Below the pieces are notes generated by a model. That model was not told where the DNA came from, did no database searches, and saw only the letters and a program-made list of their open reading frames with translations. Shown one piece after another: positions 49,692-60,624 of a DNA stretch of 64,000 nt. How positions within the stretch are numbered: position 1 is the stretch's first letter; each line of letters starts with the position of its first letter. The DNA is from Gossypium raimondii (lineage: Eukaryota; Streptophyta; Magnoliopsida; Malvales; Malvaceae): positions 41,635,733 through 41,699,732 of the forward strand of contig NC_068571.1 in NCBI RefSeq assembly GCF_025698545.1. The letters run 5' to 3'. The translations under genes were made by a program, and so were the position numbers.

Positions 49692-51771
49692 ATGGAAAAG
49701 GGATTTCTTGATAAAGTGGAAGATAATGTGGCTGTTCGAATATGGTCCGAGAAAACACAACTAGAGAAGGGTGATAGTCTAATGGAGGGGTACGTGTCAG
49801 AATTGTAAGATTTCGCTCGCATTAGTGTGACTCAGAACAATCTCTAAGAGTTGAATGAAATATGAGACCAATGGAAAGACGAAACCAAACAGTTATTCTA
49901 CTGCAACTATGGTGATTTACCTTATCTACTCGATGTCAAAGTGGATAAGCACTTGTTTTGAGCTCTGACCCAATATTGGAATCTTGCATATAGCTGCTTC
50001 ACTTTTGGGAAGGTAGATTTGGTGCCCACCGTGGAGGAATACACAACTTTGCTTCGTTTCCCGAGGATTCAAGCCGACAAAGCTTATTCTAGAGCTGCCA
50101 ATGTCCCAACTTTCTTAAAGAAGTTAATGAGCATCACGGGGATAATTGAGTAATGAGTCATGGCCCAGATTAAGCAAAAGGGAGATAGTAAATGCATACC
50201 TTAGAAAAGTTTTCGGGATTTGATCTTGGTACATCCGGATACGAAGAAAAGAGTCGACGTTTTTGCCTTGTGCATTTACGGGTTGGTCATCTTTCCCAAA
50301 GCACTAGGACATGTAGATGAGGCAGTTTCAGACCTATTTGACTGACTTAACAAAAGGGTCATGGCCGTCCCGGTAGTTTTGGCTAAAACATTCAGATATT
50401 TGAATGCATGTCGAAGAACGGGTGAAGGAAGGTTTATCAGGTGTTTAACTCCTATTAGCATGGTTTCATAGCCATTTTTAGAAAGTATAAAAGATTTTTT
50501 ATCGAGTATTCTCCGAGAACTACTCTCCGTTGAAGGAATTCGTGGTTATGCCAAGACGAAACAATATTTCGGAGGAGAAATGGATTGTAATTCTCCAAAG
50601 TCTCCAAGATAAAGATGTTGAATGGAGATCCTATTGGATGATCCCCGATGAGATTCTGTACCGATATGGAGACTTCGATTAGGTCCCTCTACTCGGGATA
50701 CAGGGAGCTATTGGATATGCCCCTCTCATTGTCTTGAGACAGTATAGATCAAGATAGTTCATACTGGTAATGCAAGGGTTAGCTTAGTGCGAGTTTGCAT
50801 ACAAGGGTGATAACTACAAGAAAAAGGTTCGTGAAATATCGAACGCTTGGAACCAAACCCGTAGAATGAAAAGATTTGCTGCAAATCCCATGATAACTCC
50901 CGAATATGATTGGTGGGGGGCAAAAGAGTTAATAACAATGTCTTTGTGTCAAGAAAAAAAGTAATCGACCGATAGAAGAGCACTTTCAAGTGATCCCGTC
51001 TGAGTTGGTAATCATAAAGCAAGACTTTGGAAAGAAGAGTTTGGAGTTGGGAAAAAAGATAGAACAATTAGAAGAAGAAGAGATGCAGCTAGGATTAAAC
51101 GTCGACGTCTAGAAGCTAGAGTCGAGAAATTGAGAAAAAGAAAGAACAAGGCTGGAGAAGACTTAGACAGTCTAAAAATAGATTACAAGAAGCTGCGCTT
51201 GTCGATAAGGACTGCCAGGTTGGGGAAAACATTGGAGTAATGGAGGCAAGAGATCAAAGAAGAAAATATTAGAGCTGATCAGTAGGAAAAGAAATTTCAA
51301 GATGCTCAAGTTCGAGAAGATGCTTTAGAAAGGAGTTTGTCAGAAAGCCGAAATTAAAAGGTTGGATTAAAAGCTCGGGTAGTAGAATTAGAAAGGTCAC
51401 TTCATCAGTATCATAGTCGCAACTCAGCAATTGAGTTAAAAGCAAGTCTAAACAAGATTGAAGTGCTAAAGCGAAAGATAGAAGAGCTCAAAGCCGCACT
51501 GCAAAATTGTGAACTTCGAGTTGAACTTTTTGAAACGAACAATGAACACTGGAAAGAGCAACTCCAACGCTCTCAAGGCTAGATTAGGGATAGAGATCAC
51601 ATTATGGGCAAAGCTGTGACTCAAGTACGGGAAGTGGATGATCATTTGCAAATCCTAGCGGTTCAAGCTAACATGGTAAGCTTAAAATACAAATCAAATT
51701 GGGGCCGAGAATTAGCTTGGCTTCTTAGGAAAGTCAAAGCTTTGAGTATTAAGGAAATGTCATATATGTAA
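49692..51771 (+). pseudogene. Gypsy upstream ORF with plant mobile domain-like and coiled-coil regions
   Basis: A frame of about 690 codons starting MEKGFLDKVEDN, with numerous stops (the first after SEL at 49808) and frameshifts. About 49900-50700 translates to a pattern of the plant mobile domain (PMD) proteins: GDLPYLLDVKVD, YSCFTFGKVDLVPTVEEY, RVDVFALCIYGLVIFPKAL. The C-terminal part (about 51000-51650) is charged, heptad-like coiled coil. PMD proteins (MAIN/MAIL family) have relatives carried by plant Gypsy elements; this is that type. Its role in the element is unknown. It precedes gag by about 160 bp. Confidence 0.6.
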
Positions 51772-51928
51772 AATATACGTTTTATGTAAAGATATTTGTT
51801 TTCTAATAAAGTTGTTCTAATAGAATTGAATCAGAATCAATGCCTCTTATTGCATTCATTTCATTCATCAGCATTACATTTCATCATCTGCATTAAATTT
51901 CCCAAAAAGACCCTAATTAATCAAAATT

Positions 51929-53043
51929 ATGACAGTTACCCTAGAAACCAACAATAATCTACCAACTGAATATCGTTACGGTACCATCGAAAAAATAAAA
52001 GTAATGGATCAAAGATTAGAGAGATTAGAATAGATTCAAAAGGACATGCAAGATCAATTGCAATCGCAACGAAGTATGATAAGCCAGTTGACACAGTTGC
52101 TGGCCGGAGAGATCGAAAAAGGAAAAAACACTGTGGTTAACTCAGGGGATGATAATGAAAACCCTACGTACCTCCCAGGCTTTACCCCGATAAATGTCCA
52201 AGCCCAACCAAATATATATCCACGATGGGTATCTGTCACCATAAGACCTCAACCATATCAAGCCAGTACCTCAGCACCGATTAATTACCCGATGGGTTCA
52301 GGTTTCAATCTTGAGGATAATCTGACTAATCCAGTTGTGCCCGATTTGGATAGAGCAAGAGTTGAGTTGCCGAAACAGTTGGAAGATTGATGTAAGTAGT
52401 TGGAAGAAAAATTCAGAGCTATGAAGAATGATGATTATCTTTGCGGGGTCGATGCTAAGAATTTGAGCTTAGTCCCAGATCTAGTATTCCCACCAAAATT
52501 TAAAACTCTAAAATTTGAAAAATACAATGAGACTAGTTGTCCTGAAGCTCATATCACAATGTTCTTCAAAAGAATGACGGGATACATTAATAACGACCAA
52601 TTGTTAATTTACTGCTTCCAGGATAGTTTGGTCTGGTCAGTTGCTAAGTGGTACAACCAGTTAAGCCATGCCAAAATCAACTTATGGAAAGACTTGACAT
52701 AGGATTTTATGAAACAATACAGCCATGTGACCGATATGACGCCTGACAGGATTACACTGTAAAACATGAAAAAGAAATAGAGTGAAAGCTTCAGGCAGTA
52801 CGTTCAGAGATGGAGGGAGGTGGCAACGCAAGTTTAACCACCTCTTCTGGAGAAAGAAATGACGATGCTTTTCATAAATACTCTGAAAGCCCCGTTCATT
52901 AACCATATGTTAGGAAACACTACCAAGAGCTTCTCAAATATAGTAATGTCCGGCGAGATGATTGAAAACGCAGTAAGGAGTGAGAAAATAGACGCGGGGG
53001 AAATCGCCAAAAGATCAGTCTCGAGGAAGAAAAAAATAAAGTG
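51929..53043 (+). pseudogene. Gypsy gag (capsid region), broken
   Basis: Starts MTVTLETNNNLPTEYR at 51929. An early TAG at about 52033, and further stops near 52390, 52700 and 52760, break it into pieces. The capsid-like core includes FPPKFKTLKFEKYNE and FKRMTGYI, typical of Retrotrans_gag in Tat-lineage elements, and the piece 52859-53044 closes it. Confidence 0.75.
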
Positions 53044-54150
53044 AATACTGCGAGCATGTATAATAAAGGCTATTCAAAACCGGTCACTGTGGGCCAACCA
53101 AGAACCGTGACAACCAGCCACCAAGGCCATTCGAGGCAAGAATCTAACTCAAGAGCAAACACTGAAAAACTCCAGTTCACGCCCATCCCAATGACATATA
53201 GGGAGTTATATCAGAACTTGTTCGATGTGCATGTGGTATCCCTATTTTACTTAAAACTCATGCAACCTCCGTTCCAAAAATGGTACGATGCGAACGCTCA
53301 ATGCGAGTACCATACATGAATAACGAGACACTCAATTGAGAACTGCACCGTATTTAAGAAGCTGATTGAAATGTTTATTAAGATAGGGATCGTAAGGTTT
53401 GATAATCCATTGAGACCAAATGTGGTAGAAAATATGTTACCTAGTCATTCAGAGTAAGGGGTAAACGCGATAATTGAGAGTGGAGGAAAGAGGACCAAAA
53501 TTGATGTGGCGGAAGTAAAAACCCCACTAAAATAGGTTTGGAAAAGAAGATAGATGAACGATTAATCATGCAAAATTCAGAGGAGAAATCCAAAGGGATG
53601 AGGAGCTATTGTGAGTTCTATGCTGAAGAAGGTCATGCGATCCATGAATGCACTGAATTCAGAGCTTTGGTGCAAAGTCTGATGGATAACAAGGAGCTAA
53701 AATTCTTTGAATATGCCAAAAGCTCGGAAGGAGAAGATGTCTGCACCTTAGAGGAAAGATCCACGGATAAGATCCATAAGATCAACCACTCAGTGGTGAT
53801 TATTTCATGACCAAGAAGCAATGAAGTGAAAGCACAAATTGCACCGATGGTCATAATTTAGAAACCCTTGACTTTTCCCCACAAGGATAGGAAAAGGGTT
53901 CCATGTAATTATGACTGCAATGTGATGATCTTGGGAGATGAGAACCCGGTTAGCACTTCAGAGAAAGACCAATATATGGGTTTCTGCATACACAGTGGGA
54001 GGCATTATGATCTTGCAAATACAAGAACCAAGCCTATTAAGGGAAAAGCCTTGGCGGTCAAACATAAGAAAGAAAAGACTGTTAGACTCGGGTCATTGGT
54101 TAATGAGTCGGTAACTGAGAAAGAGGCTAAGGAATTCTTGAAGTTCTAAA
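53041..54150 (+). pseudogene. Gypsy gag C-terminal region with Cys/His knuckles, broken
   Basis: Two zinc-knuckle-like segments are visible: QCEYHT ... HSIENC (about 53305-53345, with a stop inside) and CEFYAEEGHAIHEC (53611-53652). Pieces 53041-53319, 53538-53810 and 53868-54149 belong to one ancestral frame split by stops. Confidence 0.65.
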
Positions 54151-54215
54151 AGCATAGTGAGTATAGTGTTGTAAAACAACTACACAAACAACCAGCTCGC
54201 ATATCAGTACTAGCT

Positions 54216-54815
54216 TTGCTCTTCAGCTCAGAGATACATCGTAGCGCATTGATGAAAGTGTTAAATGAAACTTATGTCACTGATGATATCTCTGTGAACA
54301 AGCTAGACCGTTTGATTAATAATATAAGTGCCGAAAATTTTATCTTTTTCAATGAAGATGAAATACCGCCAGGGGGCATGGGATCCATAAAGGTCCTACA
54401 TATCACTACCCGCTGCAAAAGATATACATTGCCAGGAGATCTGCGCTGAACGTCTTGCCTCTATCCACACTGAATAGATTACCAGTGGATAGCTCTCACA
54501 CGAAGACATGCCAAAATATAGTGAGAGCATTTGATGGTACAGAAAGAAAGGTGATGGGGAAGGATTGAAATACCTCTCCTAATTAGCCCGAACACATATG
54601 AGGTAGTCTTCTTAGTGATGGATATCAAACCTTCTTATAATTTCTTGTTGGGTAGACCTTGGATTCACTTAGCTGGGGCAGTGTTGTCATCACTACACCA
54701 AAAGCTGAAGTTGGTAACAGAGGGTCGACTGGTGACGATAAACGCTAAAGAAGATATCATTGCATCCGTAACAAGTGACGCACCATACATAGGAGTGGAT
54801 GATGAGCCAATATAA
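54216..54815 (+). pseudogene. Gypsy aspartic protease region with the active site deleted
   Basis: The frame 54216-54449 ends at TLPGDL and the next frame resumes at SALNVLPLSTL, so the expected intervening D-N/T-G motif is missing and the frame shifts. The following segment (54615-54815, YNFLLGRPWIHLAGAV) is the normal post-protease sequence of the lineage. The protease cannot be active. Confidence 0.7.
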
Positions 54816-55623
54816 AGTTCCTTTCGATTATTTGAATTTGTGAATGAAACCTTTATTGTTGAAGGGAACAAGATCCAGTGCCCAAAATATCCAAAACTAC
54901 GATGATTGACCTGCAGCTGACAGTTGAGGAATGAGACTTACTCGGGAAAGGACTTAGAAAATACTGACAAGGAAGGGTTAAGGCACCAATTCTGATGGAT
55001 AAACAAGATCGCTTTTACTTAGGATACAAGCCAAATACGATTCAAAAGAAGAAAGAGCTGAAGAAGAAAGAGCTGGAGAAGAAACAAGAAAGGAGAAGAG
55101 CGCGACTGAGTGGGGGAGAGGTCAAGTGGGAACTGATGACCTTTCCCTATATATCCAAAAAATTTTGTCAAGAGGAACCATTTACCCTGAATAGAAGATG
55201 TCGAGAAAAGAAACTACTGAATAAATGCTGGGAAATTTGAGCATCAGCGCCATATCCGAAGAATGAATTGGGGAAGAGAATTTATCAGACATTTGCCCTT
55301 ACATACCTGGAAGTGTTCTTAACAATAATACTGTGGAAGAGATTCCTGTAATTTTTAGAGATAATTCAGAGTAATGTTCAAAACACACTTATTACTCTAA
55401 GCCTGGGAGCAATAAGAATTCTTTTGTGAAAAAGGCATATGTTTAATATTTTTATTTCAATAAAAAATAGATCTTTGTGTTTTCATTCATACTCATACCA
55501 CACAAATAATTATTCTTAGATTCATTTTTTCTTTGGGTCTTCCTTCGTTCCTATAACAAGTCTCCAGATATCAATGATATGAGCGACGCTGTCACTGACT
55601 AAGAGTCTCCTTTTGAGCAAGAT
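54816..55623 (+). other. Gypsy linker between protease and reverse transcriptase
   Basis: Degenerate coding remains (55020-55240 is Lys/Glu-rich, with runs of KKKEL) and an AT-rich gap at about 55370-55560. No domain. Confidence 0.5.
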
Positions 55624-56981
55624 ATGTGTCTAGAGGAACCTCAAGACTTTGAAGATTATCAAAATTGTAACCTATCTCTTGATTTGTTAAGGATGGTAGA
55701 ACAAGATGAGAAACAAATCCCACCTTACAAAGAGTTAGTAGAAATTATAAGCTTAGGAGAAGAGAAAAAGGTGAAGATCGGAGCTTGCATCACCGTAGAG
55801 TCAAAGCAAGACCTCATTGAGTTACTCCAAAAATTTAAAGATATCTTCGCATGGTCGTACTAAGATATGTCTGGGCTAAGTACTGATATCGTGGTACACC
55901 GTCTCCCCATAAAGGAAAAGTGCAAGCCAGTTCAACAGAAGCTCCGAAGGATGAGGCTTAATGTCTTGCTGAAAATAAAAGAAGATGTCAAGAAGCAATT
56001 CGACGCTAGTTTCTTACAAGTAGTTAACTACTCAGAATGGGTAGCCAATATTGTCTTCATCCCTAAAAAAGATGGGAAAGTACGAATATGTGTAGACCAC
56101 AAGGATTTAAACAAAGCTAGCCCAAAAGATAATTTCCCACTACCTCACATCGACACCTTAGTGGACAACATGACAGGTTATTCACTTTTCTCTTTTATGG
56201 ACGACTTCTCCGGGTACAACCAGATCAAGATGCATCTTGAAGATATGGAAAAGACCACAATCGTAACCATGTGGGGAACATTTTGCTATGAAGTTATGCC
56301 ATTTGAACGAAAAAATGCGGGAGCGGCATATTAAAGATCCATGGTATGATGCACAAAGCAATCGAGGTTTATGTCGATGATATGATTGCAAAGTCTTGAA
56401 TAGAAAAGAAGCATGTACAAGTCTTGAGAAAATTGTTCTTGAGATTTAGAAAATTTTAGCTAAAACTCAATCTAGCAAAATGTACCTTTGGGGCTAGGTT
56501 AGGAAAATTGCTAGGATTTGTAGTCAGTGTAAAAAGGATCAAAATCGACCCAGATAAATTTAAGGCTATACAGGAGTTACCTCTGCCACGCACTAAAAAA
56601 AAAGTTCGATGTTTCTTAGGAAGACTAAATTACATCGCTCGATTCATTTCACAAATAACTGAGAAATGCGACCCCATATTCTGTCTCCTTAAGAAACATA
56701 ATCCAGGTGTATGGGATGAAGAGTGCCAGAAAATTTTTGACAAGGTCAAACATTACCTGTCTAATGCCCCAATATTGATGCCACCTAGTCCAGATAAGCC
56801 AGTGGTACTGTACTTGGCAGTATTTGGGAATTTGATGGGATACGTGCTCGGCCAACACGATGAGTCAGGAAGGAAAAAAGAGTGATATACTACATACTTA
56901 GTAGTATTTGGGAATTCGATGGGATGCGTGCTTGGCCGACACGATGAGTCAAGAAGGAAAAAAGAGTGATATACTACATTA
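55624..56981 (+). pseudogene. Gypsy reverse transcriptase, broken
   Basis: Pieces 55624-55863, 55867-56334 and 56508-56885. Motifs in order: SEWVANIVFIPKKDGKVRIC, FPLPHIDTLVDNM, MDDFSGYNQIKM and a catalytic VYVDDMIAKS box at about 56370 in a shifted frame, then the connection FLGRLNYIARFI. A TAA after FAWSY (55861) and a deletion/frameshift near 56320 disrupt it. An 84-bp tandem duplication at 56820-56981 lies at its end. Confidence 0.85.
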
Positions 56982-57766
56982 GCAAGAAGTTCACTGAATG
57001 TGTAACAAGATATTCGCCGATCGAAAAGTTGTGTTGTGCTTTAATCTGGACAACCCGAAGACTAAGACAATACATGTTGTACCATACAACTTGGCTAATA
57101 TAAAAAATGGACCCTCTGAAGTACATGATGGAGTCGACGGCTCTGAATGGAAGAATGGCCTGATGGTAAATTCTGCTTTCTGAATTTGATATAATTTATG
57201 TAAACTAGAAGACAATAAAACGGAGTGCAATAGCAGATTTTCTAGCCAGTAGAGCTCTAGAAGATTACGAGCCTTTGAACTTTGATTTTCCAGACGAAGA
57301 TCTGATGTATGTTGCGACCACTGAAGAATATGCTCAAGAAAGACATCATTGGAAACTAAATTTTAAAGGAATGTCTAATGCTATAGGTAATGGAATCAGG
57401 GTAGTCTTGGTATCCCCAAACAGAGATCATTATCCCTTTACTAGTAAATTGGATTTTGACTGTACAAACAATATGGCGGAATACGAAGCATGCCTCATGG
57501 GTATCCGTGTAGCCATAGAACGTAAGATCAAAGTATTAGAGGTATATGGGGATTCTGCACTAGTGATCTACCAACTCAAAGGTGAATGGGAGACGAGAGA
57601 CCCCAAATTAATCAATTATCGAAGGCTAGTTCTTGAGCTAATTGAAGAGTTTGATGACATCACCTTCTGCTACCTCCCACGAGATAAAAATCAAATGGCT
57701 GATGCCCTGGCTACATTAGCTTCCATGGTCAAAGTGAACAAACAAAAAGATGTAAAACCTATCTAG
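56982..57766 (+). pseudogene. Gypsy RNase H and second (archaeal-type) RNase H
   Basis: The first RNase H is represented by the broken SKKFTECVTRYSPIEK region (56985-57240). The second is nearly open (57275-57766, 163 aa): LNFKGMSNAIGNG, NNMAEYEACLMGI, VYGDSALVI and NQMADALATLA. The acidic residues of the last three motifs are kept. In the first, the Asp of the usual FDG(A/S) is Lys (FKGM), which should abolish activity. A dual RNase H is a hallmark of the Tat lineage. Confidence 0.8.
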
Positions 57767-57853
57767 ATGAGTATTTATGAGAATCGGGCTCATTGTTACA
57801 ATATCGAAGAAGAATAAAATGATGATCCTTGGTGCCACGATATACTACGATAT

Positions 57854-59076
57854 GTGAAGAATCGTGAATACCTTGACCAAACAACTGAGAATGATAAAAG
57901 GACGATGAGAAGACTGGGTAGTGACTATGTCTTATATGAGGAGATCCTTTACAAAAGAAGAAATGACCAGGTTCTTCTAAGATGTGTGGAAGCTGTTGAG
58001 GTTAAAAGAATTTTAGAAGAAGTCCATGAGGGCGTTTGCGGAATGCATGCTAATGGTTTTACAATAGCCAGGAAAATCATGAGATTCCAGTATTATTGGT
58101 CCACCATGGAAGGGGATTGTATCAATTATGCCAAGAGATGCCATAAGTGAGAAATTTATGAAGACAAAATTCATGTACCTCATTCACCTCTTCATGTTAT
58201 GACTTCTCCATGACCTTTCTCTATGTGAAGCATGGATGTCATTGGGCCGGTCTCGCCAAAAGCTTCCAATGGGCATCGATTCGTTTTCGTAGTCATTGGT
58301 TACTTCACCAAGTGGGTAGAAGCCATTTCTTACGCCAATGTTAGGAAGTCAGTAGTCAACAAATTCTTGAAGAAAGAGATCATATGTCGGTATGGGATGC
58401 CAGAAAAAATTATATCTGATAATGCATTGAACTTGAACAACAGCACTATAGTGGAGGTCTGTAGTCGATTCAATATCAAACACCACAACTCGTAACCATA
58501 TCGCCCAAAAATGAATGGTGCAGTGGAGGCAGCCAATAAGAACACTAAGAAGATTGTGGGAAAATAACTAAGACTTATAAAGATTACAATGAAAAATTAC
58601 CATTTGCCCTCTACGCTTATTGAACGTCTATCAAGACTCCCACTGGGGCAACGCTTTTCTCATTGGTTTATGGAATGGAAACAGTTTTGCCCATTGAAGT
58701 AGAGATTTCTTCTCTCCTAGTTTCAGTAGAGTTGAAGTTAGATGAAGCAGAATGGATTCAATCCCGATATGATTAGCTTAATTTGATTGATGAGAAGAGG
58801 GTAAAAGCTATCCGTCATGGTCAAATGTACCAAAAGTGAATGATGCGAGCTTATGAAAAAAATGTTCACCCTAGAGAATTCCATGAAGGGTACCTAGTAT
58901 TGAAAAAGATTATGCCCATACAAAAAGATTTCAGAGGGAAATGGATGCCGAATTGGGAATGACCTAATGTGGTAAATAAGGCTTTTTCTAGAGGAGTGTT
59001 GATTTTGACTAAGATGGATGGTTAAAATCTGCCTAATACTGTGAAGTTAGACTCAATCAAGAAATACTTCACCTGA
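57854..59076 (+). pseudogene. Gypsy integrase, broken
   Basis: The zinc-binding part (57854-58150) shows VHEGVCGMH ... YAKRCHK, but the second Cys of the final CxxC is replaced by a stop. The catalytic core (58232 on) shows MDVIGP, ISDNALN and NGAVEAANKN, so all three D, D and E positions are present, with stops at 58494 and 58566. The frame can be followed to KLDSIKKYFT and a natural stop at 59074-59076. Confidence 0.82.
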
Positions 59077-59915
59077 AAAAAAGGAAAAAAGAGAGGCCAA
59101 TGCGAAAACTCGCAAAGGAAACCTTGAGATTAAAAGGGTTTTGAGTTGAAAACCCAAGAAAGGGCAGCTCAAATTTAGATTGAATATGTGACGGTCAGGT
59201 CTTCTCAAAAGGAAGAACGTTACATCTTAGGGCATCAACGAAGTACTCTGGATCTCCTAAACACATATCAGGCTCAAAAAGGTCCTTGAGAAGTTAGTGC
59301 GGAGAAGTTAATGCTATGATATCTAGGGCACTTAGTTTCATCTTATTCATTTGGTATTTTAGCAATGTTTTCTATTTTGATTATTCCATTCATTTCGGGC
59401 TTTGCTCCCAATAAATTTTAACCTTGCCCATTGTTACAATCTTTTTAAAGCATTTTTCATTGAAATAACGATTAATTGACTAATAATATTTAAGTAAAAG
59501 GATTTCTTGCATATTGCTCTGAAAGTTTTCTAAATAGTACAAGGACCTGGAATAGGACCACTAGTCAAAACTAACCAAATCTAAGAGTTGGAAAGGTTTG
59601 AGAACGAATAGTTTAAATTGTGATTATTTCCTTGGGTTTTTTTTGTCAAAGATACCAGCTGAATAAGAAGACAAGGTAATGTGTCAGTGATAAAACCTTG
59701 ATGAACAACGAGCAATGTCAACCTAAGCATTAAAAGGGGATCATTCTAAAAAAGATAACATTCTGCATTCATGCAAACATCATTCATACACATCCAGTTA
59801 GGAGCATTTGATTCATTCTGGTCATGACATCCTAATCGCTTGGCATAAATATCTGCCCACGAAATGGATTCTATAGGTCGTGTTCTCAGAAAACGGTGTA
59901 ATAGATTAGTGAAAC
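59077..59915 (+). other. Gypsy 3' untranslated region
   Basis: Non-coding tract between integrase and the tandem repeats. No feature of note. Confidence 0.5.
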
Positions 59916-59918
59916 CAC

Positions 59919-60509
59919 AAATCTTATACCCCTAAAGTTGCAGTGGGACGGATTAAAGTCATTGTGGTGAATCTTATCTCACTGAAGATGCAGTGGGGCA
60001 GATTAAAGCCACAAATCTTATCTCCCTGAAGTTGTAGAGGAGCAGATTAAAACAACAAATCTTATCTTCCTGAAGTTGCAGTAGAGCAAATTGAAGATAG
60101 CAAATCTTATTTCCCTGAAGTTGTAGTGGAATAGATTAAAGCTACAAGTTACAAATCTTATCTCCCTGGAGTTGCAGTGGAGCAGATCGAAGTTACAAGT
60201 CTTATCTCCCTTAAGTAGCAGTGGAGTAGATTGAAGTGACAAATCCTATACCTCTGAAGTTGCAGTAGGTTAGATTAAATCTACCATAGCGAGTCTTATC
60301 TCCCTGAAGTTGCAGTGGAGCAGATTGAAGATAGTGAATCTTATCTCCCTGAAGTTGCAATGGAGAATATTGAAGATAATGAATCTAATCTCTCTGAAGT
60401 TGTAATGGAACTGTTTGAAGCTACTAATCTTATCTCCCTGAAGTTGTAGTGGAGCAGATTGAAGTGACAAAGCCTATACCTTTGAAGTTGAAGTGGGTTA
60501 AAATGAAGC
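59919..60509 (+). repeat. Tandem array of about 13 units of 43-51 bp
   Basis: Each unit reads roughly AATCTTATCTCCCTGAAGTT then GCAGTGGAGCAGATTGAAG plus a variable spacer. Unit starts lie near 59920, 59970, 60017, 60057, 60104, 60154, 60198, 60242, 60292, 60336, 60381, 60426 and 60470. Units diverge by several substitutions each, so the array is old. The open minus-strand frames across it are by-products of the period. Confidence 0.85.
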
Positions 60510-60608
60510 TACTTGAAAAAGAGGAGCACCAAAGAAGTCGAGATTCGGTAAGATCAGGCAAAATTGGCTTTTTTAAAGTCTTTGCTCTATTCTCGTTACA
60601 CGACAATG

Positions 60609-60624
60609 AGCAAAGAGGGGCAAC
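60609..60624 (+). other. Polypurine tract of the Gypsy element
   Basis: GAGCAAAGAGGGGCAAC lies directly upstream of the 3' LTR, where plus-strand synthesis is primed. Confidence 0.6.

Noticed and set aside
59919..60509. Regularly spaced repeats resembling a CRISPR array
   Set aside because: Units are directly adjacent, with homology through nearly the whole period and no unique spacers, in a plant retrotransposon.
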